NCBI RefSeq assembly: GCF_020520425.1
Contig: NC_079487.1
Location: 134,872,385 to 134,936,384, forward strand
Source of the DNA: Spinacia oleracea
Taxonomy: Eukaryota; Streptophyta; Magnoliopsida; Caryophyllales; Amaranthaceae
Direction of reading: 5' to 3'
DNA length: 64,000 nucleotides
In this document: positions 46,280-58,600 of the stretch, in pieces
Layout of the letters: the number at the start of each line of letters is the position of its first letter
How positions within the stretch are numbered: position 1 is the stretch's first letter
Made by a program: the position numbers and the translations under genes
Notes under the pieces: model-generated
Database searches by the model: none
What the model saw: the letters and a program-made list of their open reading frames with translations, nothing else
Told to the model about the DNA's origin: nothing

Positions 46280-49180
46280 ATGGGTTCATGTGTTTCTACC
46301 AAAACTGTTGAACCTCCTTCTAATCTCACCTTGGAAAAAGCACTCGATTCTGCTCAATCCCCTGTTTGGGAACTTCCAGGTAATTTTTATTCTTTTGGGT
46401 GTACTATCCGGTCATCCGGTTCACCCTTAGAGCTAATCCGGATTCGGGACGAGTTCTGAGTGGTTAAGTTCCATTCCCCTCCCAGTTGTTGTTGCGGGGA
46501 TCGAACACGGGTCCTCCCTACCAAGTTCAGCCTCAATCACCACTGAAACAACAATCAATTGGTTAATTGATCAACTAAATTGAGTTCCAGTGTATGATAT
46601 TTGAAAAAAGAATTAGTATAAGGAAAAGTTGGTTGTTTTCTTTTGGTAGGATTAATTAGCTGGCATGATCATGATAATTAGTGAGCTTAATCATAGTGTT
46701 TAATTCTTTATGAATTATGAAGTTGCAGGTAGTAAAGAGGAAGCCTTTTTTGATTCGAAGCCTTGGCTAGAGTCGGATGATGAACAAGATTTCTATAGCG
46801 TCAATGGTGGTAAGAACAACATCAATTACAAGAATAATGATTACATTGATTTTTTGAATTTTTTTTTAGATTATACAAAATTCATGCTTAATTCGTATAG
46901 TATATAGTCAGATTTTTTATTCATACCCTTTTTTTTTTGGTGAGGAGAAAATACCCGAGTTGATTTTTATTGGTATGTTATAATCTATTACTCCGGAGTA
47001 GTGTTTATGCACGTGATGCATGCGTGACATTTTATAAGAATATCATAAAGTATAATAGGATTGTTTTTCCATTTTAGAAAATTTTAACAGTTTATTAAGG
47101 TATTACAGGAACTTCAATAGAGAGACACGAAGTCCTCAAATGTTGCCTTATAAAACAAGGTTTTTTAGGGAAAAGTTAGTTATAATCTTATACTTTGTAT
47201 AATAGAGTTTAACGTGACATGAATTAGAGAAGTTGTATCTACTACTCGAACTATCAATACATAAAGTGCTAATCAAGCTCCTTGATATGATTTTTTCGTC
47301 AATCAAGGAGCTTGATTAGCAATTTAAATGACATTTTCGAAAATAAATCGGAAAATTAAATATAAAGTATTTTCTTTTCTTCTATTTATTTTTATTTTCT
47401 TTAAAATCGATTAGACATTTAGACTGTATATTGCTAGAAATTTTTCGCCAATCAAGAAGATTGACTAGGCAACCCTGTATTAATATGCCTGTGGAATAAG
47501 GAAAATCACAAGTTAGTTACTTAGTGGACCCACTTTTGCTAGACAAGACAAAAAGTTTAGGTAGGTTAGTTATCGGTTCATCATAAATTAGTAGGCAAAA
47601 TAGTTTTTTTTTTAGGTAAGTTGATATTTTAGGAATATTTTGAACTAGAAACTACTACAAGTGCCAACTACCAAGTGTTTTTGATTGAAATCCCTTCATT
47701 TTAGTTCAAATACTTGTGTTAGATATTCAGGCTCATTTTAAACTATAATTATAAAATTTGTAAAATAATAAATCGGACAATTGAATACGTATTCATGTCA
47801 GACACGAGTATTAGGGGAGAAGAAGTGATAGATTATGGATGTCTGGATGATATTTTTCTATGGGTAGATATTGGATTACACAATGATTGATCCTGCTAAA
47901 AGGGGTATGAATGGTGAATGATCATTGCGGATACCCCCTTATTTCATTCATTTAAGAGGCCCACCTTGTCACTTATAAGTCAAAGTAGTGTAAATTCAGC
48001 AAATTGACATGAATTGGGCCTAGCCACAGGCCCACAGGCCCACAGCCCACAATATTGAAGTTGTAGGACGATATTTAAGGTCGTTAATAATGTCCATGTG
48101 CATAAATACATACGAAGTACTACGTACAAAGTACAAAGTACAAAGTACTCCGTACTATATAGGGCCTCTATACATGGGTGTGTCATGCACAAACACACAC
48201 ACTCTGTATCACAAAAAACAAACATACTCCGTATATGACATGTTTGGTAATTTGCGGTTAACTTGTTTGACTAGCTGTTAGATATTACTTTGTATTAGCT
48301 GGTTTGGTTAGTTGGTCGAATTAGCTGCTTATATAAAGTGTTTGACAAATGAGCCGTTAGTTGCTTCATGGTTAAAATGAAAATTATAAACATTGATATA
48401 AAATGACGTAGGTACTAGGTAGGTAAGAGTTGTAATTTGTCATTTACTACTAATTCTTCAAACCCTCAATTTGAAAAGGCTCTTATATTGAACTTTTTTC
48501 AAAATTAGCTTTTTCATCTCAAAACTCTCCCAACTAAACACTCCCTTCGACTTTTTAAAATGGGACAAACCTAAACTACTTTTTTTTTTCCAAACCTCTC
48601 ATAGTCAAACACCCCCTATATACTCTCTAGTAGGGGTGTATAGCTCATTAATTAGTTAGCACCTCTATCTTATACCTTGGTGTAGAATATCATGCACACG
48701 CTAAAGTGCATGTTATTTTTGTTTATTTATTTATTAAATAGCTACAAGGTCTTAACAGGGGCTTATGTCATTGTTGTACCAATGGTGGGCTATCTGCTCA
48801 CATGTTCATTTTTTTGTGAGCAGGTCCTTTTTAAACCATTGGAGTTGCTCTAACACCATTTTAATTAATCATGATGTTCAGATATCCCGCCATATAGGCA
48901 ATCGGATAAGAATGGAGATGACCACGAAGGAAGGAGGCTATCCGAACTATTCAAAGAAAGTAGCTTTAATAGCGAAAGCCAAACAAGTGCGAAAGCAAGA
49001 AGTGAAGCGAAAGGAAAAGACGATGAAGAAATACCAACATTTGCAAATACTCCTAGTAAAATTGAGAATGGGAAATCTGGTAGATCTGTTAATCGTTGTT
49101 TGCCAAGTTTAGTTAGAAGTTTAAGTTGTGGTGATCGTAAAAAGAGGCCAAATCCTGCCCATATTGCTGTTGTGGGTTGA
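46280..49180 (+). CDS. At3g27210-like small plant-specific protein, putatively N-myristoylated
   Basis: Exons 46280-46379, 46729-46809 and 48882-49180 join in frame to 159 aa ending in TGA. The family has no established function that I know. Landmarks are an MGSCVSTK start, SKEEAFFDSKPWLESD followed by DFYSVNGD in exons 2-3, RRLSELFKES, and a C-terminal block with RCLPSLVRSLSCGDRKKRP. I chose the ATG at 46280 because Gly2 and Cys4 would then form a myristoylation/palmitoylation signal as in Arabidopsis. An in-frame ATG at 46244 would add 12 residues and hide it. Intron 1 contains a SINE starting a few bases after the donor; intron 2 is 2.1 kb and AT-rich. The acidic-aromatic segment suggests a membrane-tethered adaptor, but that is speculation. 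Confidence 0.82.
46385..46550 (-). mobile_element. tRNA-derived SINE in intron 1 of the At3g27210-like gene
   Basis: On the minus strand, gtttcagtggtgattgaggc (box-A-like) is followed by cccgtgttcgatccccgc (box B). The body continues to an A-rich tail that reaches to within a few bases of the exon 1 donor. It is not a functional tRNA by eye. Ends are approximate. Confidence 0.65.
48237..48618. mobile_element. Possible MITE in intron 2 of the At3g27210-like gene
   Basis: The left edge (gacatgtttggtaatttgcgg) and the inverted right edge (taggggg tgtttgactatgag) share the GTTTG..TA start typical of hAT/Harbinger MITEs. The interior is AT-rich, with repeated ttagctg and ggtt words. The repeats are imperfect and the boundaries uncertain. 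Confidence 0.35.
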
Positions 49181-49246
49181 TGGAGTTTTTTATGGTACTG
49201 TATTTATTTTTATGCGGATGAGCCACACGGGCAATATAAATTACAA

Positions 49247-49285
49247 ATGGATGATGGATGATGGATGATGGATGATGGATGATGG
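49247..49285. repeat. (ATGGATG)n microsatellite
   Basis: About five and a half tandem 7-bp units lie 70 bp after the stop codon of the At3g27210-like gene, probably in its 3' UTR. Confidence 0.9.
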
Positions 49286-50439
49286 ATTCAAATCGGTGTA
49301 CACAAGGCTACTAGTCCTGAATTTTAACCACTAGACCAAGAGTTTATTGGTCGGTTGATGGGTCTATAAGCAGTTTGCCTTTAGTAGGTTGATATAAATG
49401 GCAATTGTAAAGAGTAGTAAGTTATTTATGAGAGTAACAGGAGTGTTTAATTTATTTGAGATCTTGTCAATACATATTTAAAATAATAAATCAATATATA
49501 TAATGCTAATCAAATGTAAATTTCACTTTGTTTTAGTTATATAAAATGTTTCGTAAAATTAAATTTAAAGGAAAACTTATACGCAAATGTTATGATACAA
49601 AGTCCATCATTAAATCAGGCCGGATTTTCATCCACCCACGCTTGGCTATTAGGTTTAAGGGTGGGGTGGGGTGGGGTGGGGTGGAGGTGATTAATGAGCG
49701 TATAGTAAGCGGCACGACTCTCCTCTCCACGAATATGACTCCACCTATCCAATTATAAACCAAAAAACAACTTGGAACCTCATAAATTCCTATAAGTACA
49801 TTGCACAAGTTAGAAATGCTCAACTTGGAACTTAATTCATTTATGATTTGAAAGTAGTCATTTTCAACTACAACATTATTGATCTTACCAATTTTTTTTT
49901 TCATTTTTTCCAACATTGTTCCTGCATTAAAGCACAAAACTCCTAACCCGTTATACTTCGGGCTCAAGATCTCATCATCCACATTCGCGCATGAATTCTT
50001 TGTGAAGAGTCATTTAAAATTACATACACTACAGGTTAAGGAACTATTAGAACTTTAGAGTAAATTTCCCAAAAAAGAAGATGCAAAAAATAATGCAACA
50101 TATTGAAAAGAAGTACATATAATTTAACCAAGAGTCCAAGATCTTGTGCATATTCTTTTTTAGGCGAGAAAATAACATTTAGAAGATAATTAATGATGTA
50201 GTCATGTAGATGTGATTTATTCCCAACTCTTTGATACTCACATTAAGCTTTAACTAACAAAGGTAGTTGACATTTACCTTTGTGCAAACACAATGCATCT
50301 TTAAATTCTTAATTTTTAAAGCAAGACTTCAACTTTCGTTACAAGACCAACATGTATAAGTAAGGTAATATTCATAGAATAAAACTTGTAACAAATTTTC
50401 TCTCATGTTAGATCGAAGCATCTCAAAAGCTTATACTCC
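49286..50439. other. Intergenic between the At3g27210-like and EngB genes
   Basis: AT-rich. Contains the (GGGGT)n tract described separately. A 130-codon minus-strand open frame at 49590-49982 resembles no family I know and overlaps the GGGGT repeat, so it is left uncalled. Confidence 0.5.
49659..49684 (+). repeat. (GGGGT)n tract with G-quadruplex potential
   Basis: ggtggggtggggtggggtgg-type sequence gives at least four runs of four G in about 26 bases on the + strand. Confidence 0.85.
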
Positions 50440-50585
50440 GTATTACCAACAAGGTCTTAGCATTGTTAAAACAGGATCTTGTGTACATACGGTAGTTCAC
50501 ATGTTCGAATCCCTTTCTCCAAGCGTTCTTGTGAGTTGTGACACTATGCGACTCACCCGCACGAAATAAAAATAAAAATAAATTA
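50440..50585 (+). mobile_element. tRNA-derived SINE upstream of the EngB gene
   Basis: Contains cacatgttcgaatccc (box B) and a 3' tail of repeated aaataaa. It ends about 175 bp before the EngB start codon, in the probable promoter or 5' UTR. Its A-box is weak and its ends approximate. Confidence 0.5.
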
Positions 50586-50760
50586 TTAGCACGTTGGAAT
50601 CACGTGACCAACTAGAAGAGAGGTTTTCCTAGAACCCTAAACCCCAAGCTGGTACAGTACTTTGTAGGAACCTAAAACACTCAAATTTTCAGCATTTTTG
50701 CGAAGAGCGAACCACAATAATCATCAAGAGAAACCATAGTGGGCATTTCTAGAAAGAAAA

Positions 50761-53700
50761 ATGGCAAAAGAATTCACTAATTCACCAAAATCCAATCTTA
50801 AATTCAGAAGCAGAAGCAGCAAAAATGGCGACAACAATGGTGGTGGGTTTGATAAACAAGAAAGGGGCAAAATGGGTTCCAGCAAGAAATTTACAAAAGA
50901 GAAAACGCCATTTCGAGCAAACCCATTAAAAGTATCATCTTTGGAATCCAACAAGAAGAAATTTGGGGATAAAAGGAAGAAATTTGAGGATTTCTCAGGG
51001 AAAAGCAGCAAAAAATCGGACAGTAACTTTGACAAGAAATCTAACAAGGGAGAGAAGAAGCATTTTAGAATGAACACAGTAAAGGATTCATCTTTCGAAA
51101 CTGGTAAGAAGAATTTTGGGGATAAGAGGAACAATTTTGAGGAGGGTTCATCAAAAGTTCCATTTTTGAATTCTGAGAAGAAATTTTGGTTTAAGAAGAA
51201 AAATGTTGAGGATGATTCAGTGGAAGCTAAACCAAAGAAGAAGAAGAGGGTGATCAAGATTGATCGTTATGACTTTTCGAATAAGCGGCTTGATGATGGA
51301 AATGTGCTTAATGGTTTGTGAAATTGTTGTTATCTATGATCTAATTATGTTTGTTTATGATTGATTTATGCCCTTATTTTAGCTGAATTTATGTATTATG
51401 AGTGATTTTCAGAGATAACCAATCAGCAGAAGAAGAAGAAGGAGGAGCAAAAAGAAGATGTTGAGAAAGTGGAGTTGTCAATGAATGCACAATTCAGGGC
51501 AATTCAACCCAGTCCTTCAATCTTTACATTTGTGGAAGACAATGTAAATCCCTTTGTTTCTCTTGCTTGGTTTTTTCCCCATAGATTTTTGGGGGTTTTG
51601 GTGTTTGATTGTTAGTTTGTCATAATAATTCCTTTGATTGTGGGTTTTATGATTTTTCAATCTCTTTAGTTATTGGGCCGTAGACGCGACATTGATCTGC
51701 GGAGAGCTGGCTATAACACCGAACTCTCGTGGCCATTGGATAATATACCCTTCTCCACGAGCACGGAGAGAGAAAGAATTGAAGAAAGTGTATGTTCACT
51801 ATCTTCACATACTTTTAACTGCATTTTTGCCTTAACATCCTGTGGTTAGGCTCCGTTTGGTTTGTTGTAACATGTTCTCAGTATTTTCTAAGGGAAAACA
51901 CAATTCCAAATTAGTTTTACTTTGTTTGGTTCCTTAAGGGGAAGAAGGGATAGGGAGGTAAGGAGGAAAGGTGGAAAAATGGTTTCCTCTTTCAAATAGA
52001 AAAGGTTTTTCCATTTTTGAGGGAGTTATGGAAAATTGTTTTCCATCCCTTGTCAAACCAAACAACGTAAAATGATTGAAAGGGGAAAATCATTTTCCAT
52101 GAAAACGTTTTACACCCTACCAAATAGAGCCTTAATGTCTAAGAATCATAGTTAAGGCTCTTGTTTTGATCTTTTGTATACAGATGTTTGTAGATACTAT
52201 ACTTGCCTGTTAGCTATAGCATTGGAGCAAGTTTAGGAATATGATAAATTTTTTTAGCCATATACTGATAGACAATGAGCTTTCGTAAGAGCTTGACAAT
52301 TTTTTGTTACATATGAACTTTGAAGCAAATGAAAATTCCACAATGGTTCCATTAGTTATCACCATATCATATGTTTGTTCTGCATCTGTTCCATTGTTCT
52401 GACTTTCTTATTTCAGGTATTCAGGAATAAGTTGGAGTTTTTTGCTGCTGCAAAAGTTTCTTCATCGTTTCCCCCACCTGATCTTCCGGAGATTGCATTT
52501 GCTGGTAATTGATTTTTTTCCTGGTTTTCTTTGCCTTTTCATATTTCTTAACCTGGCTAGCAAGATTAGGGATTCATGTACACATGGACCACGAAAGCTT
52601 CTTGAATTCTCAAAACATGACTCCCAAGTTCCCCCTTCTCTAGCCATTTTGTGTATTGAGCTAATAAAGGACGATTTAATTAGCTAATTCACTTACTTTT
52701 ATTGTGCTTAATTTTGCTAAAGTTCAATCCAATTTGGTCACTGTTTGAGGCATAAACCTTTGTTTTTTTATCTGATGTAGTCAGTGTAAATTTTAAGGAA
52801 AGTAAAGAAGAATAAGGCACAAAAACTGATGTGTGTTTTTTCCCTCCTCTCTAGGCAGGTCCAATGTTGGAAAATCATCTCTACTAAATTCACTTACGAG
52901 GCAATGGGGAGTTGTTCGGACCTCTGATAAACCGGGTCATACTCAGGTTCCATTTCATCAACTAAAGACAAATTGCTTCAAGTTGTAAGGCATGCTTTTT
53001 TTTAGTCTACTGATAGTCAAGCTGGATAATGTTTCTGCAGACAATTAACTTTTTCAACCTTGGTAAGAAGCTCAACCTAGTTGATTTACCTGGTTACGGC
53101 TTCGCTTATGCAAAAGAAGAAGTCAAGGAGGCGTGGGAAGATCTGGTAAGTATTATTACACTCTACTTATAACCTTTATTGCCAAGTTCCATAAACACAT
53201 TTTTTCCTAGCTTCAAGTTTCACCCTAACATAGAGCTTATATCTATACTATATATTAAAAAGTGTTTGTAAGAAAGTATGCGTGACACGTGGCGCTCTGT
53301 TTACGAGTCTTTCACTCCATGTAATTTTCATATACATAAAAAAAATGTTAAACATGGTTTGTAAGGTTTGAACCCCCAACCTTGGGTTTAAACAATAAAA
53401 CTTTTACCACTAGGAAATGACATGTTTCATGTTATCATTGCAAAAAATTCTAACTAAATGTGAAGTTATCAATGTAGTAACCCGGGGCATCGCCCGGGCT
53501 CAAAAATAAGTTACACGATAATATGGTGATTGATTGGATTACAAAGTTGCATTCCAGTGTTGGAGATGACCATTGCTTATCTTTTGCATTATTTTGTCAA
53601 GTTGTATCACTTGTCCGTGAAGGATATCTGAATATCCTGAAATTGTGTTTCATTTCACTGTTGTTACTGGATACCTCTATGTGATTGTCCTCTAAGTAGT

Positions 53701-54850
53701 GTCTTTGAACATGTTAAAATGTGTATGGGAATCTGGTAATATTGGGATTGATGGAGCCTGTGGAATAAAATTCAATTTTTTTTTCTTCCCGTTATTACCA
53801 TTGCATTGCATTTCATAACATAATTTGATATGCTTTGATCAGTTGAGGTGATACGGGTTTATATATTGTAGGTAAAAGAGTATGTTTCCACAAGAATTGG
53901 GCTGAAGAGAGTGTGCCTTCTCATTGACACCAAGTGGGGTATGAAACCAAGAGATATTGAACTTGTTCATTTGATGGAAAGGTATGCATAATTTCTATTT
54001 TATCAAGTGAAAAATTACTTCGAGAAACTTATAAACATAGGCTGCTTCCTCTTGGTTGCTGTTTATTTTCCGTATAAACATCATTTTCTTAAAGTACAAT
54101 CATTTTATTTGGAGTTGGTGGCTTGATTCATGACAGTATTTCCAATTTACGCTTTAAATAAAGGCTTTTCTGCAATACCAGTATGTTATCTTTAAATAAT
54201 AGCAAAACCTGTATGGTAGCATCAGTAGCACAAGCAACCGTAAGGTCTGTAACTGTGTCAACTACCATTGTTGTAAATCTTGAAACTCACTTCTAATCAT
54301 TAATATGCTACCGAAACATAGACTTTTAGGATTTTAATTAGTTGAGGCCTTAACTAACTTTGTAGACTAATTCACTCACTAGCCTGCTTTCCTTCAACTA
54401 ATATCCTGATAATTTCTTGTCAATCTTCAGGTACCAGACTAAGTATCAAATTGTCTTGACAAAAACAGACACAGTATTTCCCCTTGATGTGGCTCGCCGT
54501 GCTATGCAAATCGAAGAGGTGAGCATTTTTAACTGGTTTTAAGGATTAACTTTTAGTTTACCTCTATGACAGTCTCTTCAAATAATACGAATTAAATCCA
54601 ATTTTTTTGTGTTTGCAGACACTCAAACAACACAAATCCATAGTCCAACCTGTGGTATGACTTTCTTGTACTAAGTCCGTATGTAGTTTACGAGAGATAG
54701 AGAGAACGAGGGCAATTTTTTTTATTTTTTTTCTCTGATAATAAATATCTACATTGCCTGTTGCAGATGATGGTCAGTTCAAGATCAGGAGCTGGCATTA
54801 GATCTTTGAGAACAGCACTTGGGAAAATTGCTCGTTTTGTTAAGCCTTAA
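50761..54850 (+). CDS. EngB/YihA-type GTP-binding protein with basic N-terminal extension
   Basis: TrmE-Era-EngA-EngB-Septin superfamily GTPase; bacterial EngB assists large ribosomal subunit assembly. Ten exons join in frame to 468 aa: 50761-51313, 51413-51543, 51670-51789, 52417-52504, 52855-52946, 53041-53145, 53872-53981, 54431-54518, 54619-54654, 54767-54850. G-motifs: G1 GRSNVGKSS (298-306), G3 DLPGYG (343-348), G4 TKTD (410-413), G5 SSRSG (from 445). QTINFF after the G2 threonine is typical of EngB. Residues 1-230 are Lys/Ser-rich, with an internal repeat ([16 protein letters not shown] / [16 protein letters not shown]) and PKKKKRV (158-164) resembling a nuclear localisation signal. 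It is closest to Arabidopsis At5g58370 as I remember it. Organelle versus nuclear location is open. A Harbinger-like MITE and a Helitron sit in its introns without touching exons. Confidence 0.92.
51849..52131. mobile_element. PIF/Harbinger-like (Tourist-type) MITE in EngB intron 3
   Basis: Terminal repeats GGCTCCGTTTGGT and inverted ACCAAATAGAGCC are flanked by TTA on both sides (51846-51848 and 52132-52134), the 3-bp duplication of the PIF/Harbinger group. Noncoding. A related partial copy lies at 55117-55319. Confidence 0.7.
53242..53505 (+). mobile_element. Short non-autonomous Helitron in EngB intron 6
   Basis: Starts TCTATACTATATATTAAAAAG after an A. Near its end is a GC-rich hairpin CCCGGGGCATCGCCCGGG followed by ctcaaaaat, the layout of plant Helitron termini (TC... 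start, palindrome about 10 bp before the end). The final CTRR is imperfect, so the right boundary is approximate. Confidence 0.65.
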
Positions 54851-55116
54851 AACATTTTTTTCGAGCAGATTTACATGTTCAGGTCACTCAGCATGTTAGT
54901 AGCCTTGAAAGTGCCACACTTTTTAGGGAGCCTCTCAATCTGAGGGCAACAATAAGCTGAATGTGCTTTCACTTTCATCATTAAAAGTTAGTTGTAATAG
55001 GCATCAGGAATTCAAAACAGAGTATATAGGAAGCATTTTAATGTGCAATTTTAAGCTCTACTTTGTCTTGGTCATGTTGTATTTTCTCTTAGGGTTTAGG
55101 GTTACACCATCCTCCA

Positions 55117-55319
55117 CGAAGAACATTTTTCAAGGAAAAATACAATTTCAAACTAGTTAAAGTGATTTCTTTTCCTTTCAAATGGAAAATGTTTTTTTGA
55201 CCTTTGAGGGAGTTATGGAAAATTGTTTTCTATCCCTTGTCAACCCAAACAACGAAAATGATTGAAAATAGAAAAATCGTTTTCCATGAAAACGTTTTAC
55301 ACCCTACCAAACGGAGTCT
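55117..55319. mobile_element. Truncated relative of the EngB-intron MITE
   Basis: Shares long stretches with 51849-52131, including gagggagttatggaaaattg and atgaaaacgttttacaccct, and the right end ctaccaaacggagtc. The left terminal repeat is missing. It lies in the convergent gap between EngB and KISH. Otherwise 54851-55689 holds the two 3' flanks and nothing else recognised. Confidence 0.65.
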
Positions 55320-55689
55320 AAGCGGAATCATAGTTCACAAAACTACTACAATCTGTGTGGGATGTAGAAAATGTAAATACCCTTAAGCAAGGGAAGGATA
55401 AACAGACAACAAAGTAGACAAGTAGTCTTGACCGTGGTACAATAATACATGTACTAAAATTCTGTTGTCACAAACAATTACACTAAGTTTCCCATCATGT
55501 AATCAATAATACCAATTATCTTACATTACTAGGTTGACTTCATAAAAAAAATGGACACCTTGATCATCATCCACAAAAGAACGGTACAAAAAAATCTTCT
55601 ACATATAAGCCATTTTGGAAGAACCCAGCTTCTAATTGCAAACAGCAGCTTGTAACGAACAAAATTTGCATACACGAACTTGGATTCTT

Positions 55690-58600
55690 TTAGAAAAATA
55701 TTATTGATACACCTATTGTGAAGCATCCTACAGCCACCCACGGACTCAGCCTTTCACCTGATGCATATAACAGGGACACACATATCAGCATTTACATGGC
55801 ATACTATTCCAGCAAAACTTGTTTTGATCCCACATCAATTTGTAACCCATTGCATTACAAAGAAGATAAAATGAACACAGCTTTTCTGAAAGTTGTAGGT
55901 TCATCCCAATTAGAAGCATGGATATAATAATAAAAGAAAAATCTTGTAAGAAAAAATATTCACCACAGAGCCAAAAGTTCATACTTTGTATCATTTACTA
56001 AGTATTATCAACACTTGCACTGGGAGGCCATTACTCATAGGAGCAATCTTTGCAACATAAAGTACCCCAAAAGAGCAAAAAGACCAAAAACACACATTTT
56101 ATGAAAGCCTTTAAGATCTTCAGAAGAAATAGTATGGAATTTCGGAATCATTAAAATGCAGGATTGCAGTCTGAACATTTTAAATGTATTATGGCGGAGG
56201 TACAGCTAGTTCACTATGAATTAGAATAGAAGCACTGGGGTCGAATGTCAACAAACTTCAAAAGAGAGAGCTGGGGGTTTGAAGAGTATACGATTCCATC
56301 AAGCCACAACTATATAAGTAATACTAACAAGAATTAAGAAAGAAAAGCCATCGCTAACAATTACAACCACATTATGCAACACAGAATAGAGCTATAACAA
56401 GCTTACCAATCCTAGCAGCCTTCCAAAAGAACCCTCGAAATCTGCATAACCAGAGAAAAGTAGATGAGAAAACAAAATAATCAAATGAAACCTAGAAAAA
56501 GTAAAATTTACAACAAGATTGGCTCCTACTTAAGCAGTATCTTCAAACTCGATAAGGTAAGACTATACAACCTTAACACTGAAACAAACGAGGCATTTTG
56601 AACTTACAAATGATGAAATCAAGGTTATGGTCATGTATCAGCTTTTAAACTAAAAAGCTAATTATATCCCCGCTCTTTTTTTTAGATAAAGACAACTACT
56701 GTATTATTGACTGAGCATAAAAAAATGGCGACGCCCTAAGAGGAAAAAAACACACTCAAGAGGGGAATATCCCTACCCAAAGAAGCAAATAAATTTTCTT
56801 TCTGAGTAAATAAAAAGTATTAGGCTCTGAAAAATAATGGTAGGAATCAGAATTTTCTGTAAATAATTGACAGGGCCAGGACTTAGAAGGAAGAAAATGA
56901 TCGTTTGTGTTTTACTCAGAATTACAGAAAATATCGAAATAGTAAGATAACACACACATTCAAGAGGCATGTTCTCTCCCAGAAAAGTAAGTAAATTAAT
57001 CAATATTTATCAAGCCCTATCTCTCACTGTTCTGCTCCTATTTACAGCAACTTTCACAAACTAGCTCACTTTGTCTTCCTACTAACGGAGTTATATTGGA
57101 CTACGTATAACACCCCTCGCCTTAGGTTAGTGCATTACACTTTTCAATTAGCAAAGTGAAAAGCTGAAGAGCACAACGATCGGAAAGTCAGAAACTTGAT
57201 ACTGCACTGGGAAAGTCTAAGGCTGTAACACTGACAGGTCTCACAGATTCCTGAGATGCATGGCCTAGTTACATCAATCAACATGCCACTTGTGAGAAAT
57301 ACGCTACTTTATTATCTACTTACTCATGAGAGCACTATATCATCCTGTTACCAGGTCAATGACATGCTCCCGCATATGACTCCTTAGTCCTTACTTCAGT
57401 CTCTGTGGGTCCATCCCCCAATCCTCAGGTTTCTAGTCCATAAGAACAATGAAGTAATGACTCAAGGAGCTAGTAATGACCTCTCATCAACACAATACTA
57501 TACAAAAGGGATAAGGATCAAGGGAAGAGAGTCTAATGATTAAACATAGCTTCCAACCATGTCTAGGAGCTTCACATATTCTTGACAGAAGCATATGCCT
57601 GGCAGGATACAATAATGCATGCCGATTGTCATGCATTTACTATAATCCCTCTTTTACTTGATACGTGGATAATTTGTATACCCATAAAGGACTCATTTCA
57701 CTGAAAACATAAGATAAGAAAATTCCAATTCCTAAGTATTGGTTTGGGCTACACCCGTACATGCTTGATTTCCAGAAGTAAAGGATAATCAGCAAATACT
57801 GTATAGGTGCGACTGAAAAAACAGCCAAGTGTAGCTTCCAACAATCATTAGGATTGAGATATTTCTTCTCAATACGTGTCATTTCCTAAATCCCTCGGCT
57901 CCTAACCAAACACAATGAAAGGCAAGGCATTCCAAAGAAATTCATACAAGAAATCAATTCCTTGAAACAGCAACTTAGCACAGGAAGTAAAGACCTAATT
58001 TTACATGGAGATTGCTACATCTACCCAGTGGGTCATCTACCCATATAAAGTAGACAATATCATCTATGTTACTGAGTTAAAACCCAATAACTACTCATGT
58101 CTATTTTACGTAAGTAGATGACTCACTGGGTAGATAAAGAATTTTCCATTCGCGCATAAACTGAAATTTCTAACTTATAAGGAACATCTTAATAGTAACT
58201 AGAGCTGCAAAGATTGAAAACCATCTTAAAAAAGAGTCATGTCCTCCTAAACCCTTATAATTAAGGATATGACATGATTTCACCAAAAAAAACCTCAGTA
58301 GACATATAGTTCCCATACTCTGCCCATGACTCATTATAAGTCGGGGCAACAATGGAAAGCCAATCATAAACCATGTCGATTAAAAAATGATGTCAACCTT
58401 TTCAGACACCATATGTAGGACAGTGGGAGTTGTGATTATCATTTCCGAACCAACGGGTATGTGTTAATGGAATACACTCAAAGTGGATGGACATTCCCTA
58501 AAACCAAAGCTGTAAGGAGCAAATGTCTCAATGCTAAGCTGCTCATTTTGATAATAATCAAAGAAAGACTTCTACTACAACTTTTTCAGTCAGATATCCC

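Noticed and set aside
49590-49982. 130-codon minus-strand frame
   Set aside because: Overlaps a pentanucleotide repeat, has no recognised similarity, and shows no splice or promoter context.
50724-51257. 177-codon minus-strand frame, very rich in Phe/Leu/Ser
   Set aside because: Exact shadow of EngB exon 1; the AAG/GAA-rich coding strand reads as Phe/Leu in reverse.
55529-55741. 70-codon minus-strand frame ending near the KISH 3' end
   Set aside because: It overlaps the true last KISH exon in another frame; the frame giving GERLSPWVAVGCF is correct.
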